Assembly (NCBI GenBank): GCA_024244665.1
Contig: JAAEOI010000315.1
Coordinates: 1 to 25,560, forward strand
Direction of reading: 5' to 3'
DNA length: 25,560 nucleotides
Origin: Bacteroidota bacterium
GTDB taxonomy: Bacteria > Bacteroidota > Bacteroidia > Bacteroidales > GCA-2748055
Below the pieces are notes generated by a model. It had not been told where the DNA came from and searched no databases. It saw only the letters and a program-made list of their open reading frames with translations. Both the position numbers and the translations under genes were made by a program. Shown here piece after piece: positions 24,760 through 25,560 of the stretch (position 1 is the first letter of the stretch; each line of letters starts with the position of its first letter).

Positions 24760-24783
24760 GCATTGAAACTTGAAAACACTACA

Positions 24784-25269
24784 ATGAACAAATTAGTATT
24801 AATCAGCATTCTAATCTTTGTAATGATAGGAAATGCAAAAAGTCAAGAACCTATGAGTAGCGAACAATTAGAAGCCAACAAAGAAGTTGCATTAAATTTA
24901 TCAAAAGCCATTATGGCCGGTAATTGGGAAGAAGTTGATAGTTATATTTCTGATGGTTTTAAATATGAAGCAGATGGAAGACCAGCAATCGGGAAACAAG
25001 AATATATTGGTTTTATGAAAAATGTACTAAGTAAAGCTTTTTCAGAAATGGACATGATTTTTTTGCATGTTATTGCAGAAGGTGACTTAGTGTCTGTAAA
25101 TTACACAAATGAAATGACCCATGTTGGTGAGTTTTTTGGAGTTGCTGCTGCACAAAAAAGAATTATAGGAACAGGTCAATTTATTCGTGAAGTGAAAAAC
25201 GGTAAAGTAGCTGCTGAATGGCAAACAACCAACATGAAAGGTTTGATGCAGCAGATTACAGGTAAATAG
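24784..25269 (+). CDS. Secreted SnoaL/NTF2-like fold protein
   Basis: 161 residues from the ATG at 24784. An upstream TTG frame start at 24763 would fall within the promoter and is rejected. A signal peptide (LVLISILIFVMIGNAKSQ) precedes an NTF2-like domain typical of SnoaL/ester-cyclase-like proteins: LNLSKAIMAGNWEEVDSYIS, FKYEADGRPAIGKQEYIGFM, DLVSVNYTNEMTHVGEFFG, RIIGTGQFIREVKNGKVAAE and a terminal LMQQITGK. The order and length fit a single domain. It could bind or convert a small hydrophobic molecule in the periplasm. Position opposite an HxlR regulator suggests an inducible stress or detoxification gene. AT-rich codons match the HxlR gene rather than the left part of the window. Confidence 0.85.
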   Translation: MNKLVLISILIFVMIGNAKSQEPMSSEQLEANKEVALNLSKAIMAGNWEEVDSYISDGFKYEADGRPAIGKQEYIGFMKNVLSKAFSEMDMIFLHVIAEGDLVSVNYTNEMTHVGEFFGVAAAQKRIIGTGQFIREVKNGKVAAEWQTTNMKGLMQQITGK

Positions 25270-25356
25270 GTTATTCAAATTTATGTCCAATGAACCACAG
25301 GTCTTAATTGATTTGTAATTTTACTTTTTTTGTTTTTGTATGAAGCACAATGGTTG

Positions 25357-25388
25357 GTATAAAGGGTGTTTTTTAATGCCCTTTATAC
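25357..25388. repeat. Perfect 10-bp-arm hairpin, possible terminator or cassette-type repeat
   Basis: GTATAAAGGG at 25357-25366 and CCCTTTATAC at 25379-25388 are exact inverted copies around a T-rich 12-base loop. It lies 87 bases after the SnoaL-like stop and 28 bases beyond the end of the minus-strand ORF at the edge, so it could terminate both. The following TTGTTGTGTG resembles sequence that recurs in Bacteroidota intergenic repeats. Confidence 0.5.
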
Positions 25389-25416
25389 GTTGTTGTGTGT
25401 TCGGCTCTTTTTACCT

Positions 25417-25560
25417 TCATTCACTCTTTTTCTTGCCAGAAGCGATATATAGAAGTCCTCCGTGTAAATGTCGATTCTTTGATATAATATTAAGCGAAAA
25501 ATCAGTAGTTTTCTTTTCTAAAAATTCCCACGATTTGCGTTTCAAATCTGCTCTTGCTAC
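25417..25560 (-). CDS. C-terminal end of an unidentified gene, truncated at the right edge
   Basis: On the minus strand a frame is open from the right edge at 25560 down to TGA at 25417-25419, giving 47 residues. It reads like a real protein end: LKRKSWEFLEKKTTDFSLN, then HLHGGLLYIASGKKKSE. The Lys/Glu-rich, AT-rich composition matches the neighbouring HxlR and SnoaL-like genes. I do not recognise the family; a methyltransferase-like C-terminal strand is one possibility. It converges on the SnoaL-like gene with the hairpin at 25357-25388 between them. Confidence 0.55.
   Translation of the reverse strand, partial: VARADLKRKSWEFLEKKTTDFSLNIISKNRHLHGGLLYIASGKKKSE

Noticed and set aside
1..25560. 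CRISPR arrays, tRNA/rRNA genes, insertion sequences, prophage genes
   Set aside because: No regularly spaced direct repeats, clover-leaf sequences, transposase or integrase motifs or phage genes were found on reading both strands.

Overview
The window looks like a chromosome segment of a Bacteroidota bacterium, probably of the Bacteroidales/Marinilabiliales type. Several intergenic regions carry the Bacteroidota -7 box TAnnTTTG. The gene content also fits: a SusC-like TonB receptor with an N-terminal carboxypeptidase-D-like domain, a FISUMP lipoprotein, an S9 peptidase with a GHSWSGYQ nucleophile loop, DUF4922, a golvesin-domain amidase and an HxlR regulator. No rRNA, tRNA, CRISPR array, transposase or phage gene was seen.

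Positions 1-8023 (minus strand) hold a tightly packed, translationally coupled operon read right to left. It runs NamZ-type exo-muramidase (DUF1343), N-acetylmuramoyl-L-alanine amidase with an inserted golvesin domain, tandem-domain GT2 glycosyltransferase, DUF4922 GalT/HIT-like protein, SpoIID/LytB-domain protein without signal peptide, and the first codons of another gene leaving the window. ORFs abut within 4 bp or overlap by 4-8 bp. The theme is peptidoglycan turnover: two exported wall hydrolases followed by three proteins that look cytoplasmic. I consider this the most interesting system in the window.

Positions 8024-8619 contain no intact gene, only possible decayed coding sequence. 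At 8620-10143 (minus) is an unusual fusion of a DoxX membrane domain, a twin-arginine-like motif and a TIM-barrel domain. Divergent from it, 10218-14151 (plus) carries an S9 peptidase, an LsrG-like monooxygenase-fold protein and a beta-propeller lipoprotein.

Positions 14152-14585 appear degraded, with a possible C-terminal scrap of a serine hydrolase. They are followed by a TonB-dependent receptor (14586-17129, minus), an orphan 23-codon lipoprotein signal peptide (17214-17285) and a FISUMP lipoprotein (minus). Next come a small two-helix membrane protein (plus) and a 755-residue hydroxylysine-kinase-like/class III phospholyase fusion (18784-21051, minus). An ECF sigma factor, a probable anti-sigma partner and a lipoprotein with a C-terminal membrane anchor form an operon at 21163-23270 (plus).

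From about 23728 the sequence becomes accessory in character. It contains a GC-rich hairpin, a DUF3788 gene broken by a frameshift in a six-base homopolymer, and then a clearly AT-rich segment from about 24270 to the right edge. That segment carries a divergent HxlR regulator/SnoaL-like gene pair sharing a perfect inverted-repeat operator candidate, a second hairpin, and a truncated ORF on the minus strand at the edge. It was probably acquired separately from the GC-richer genes to its left.
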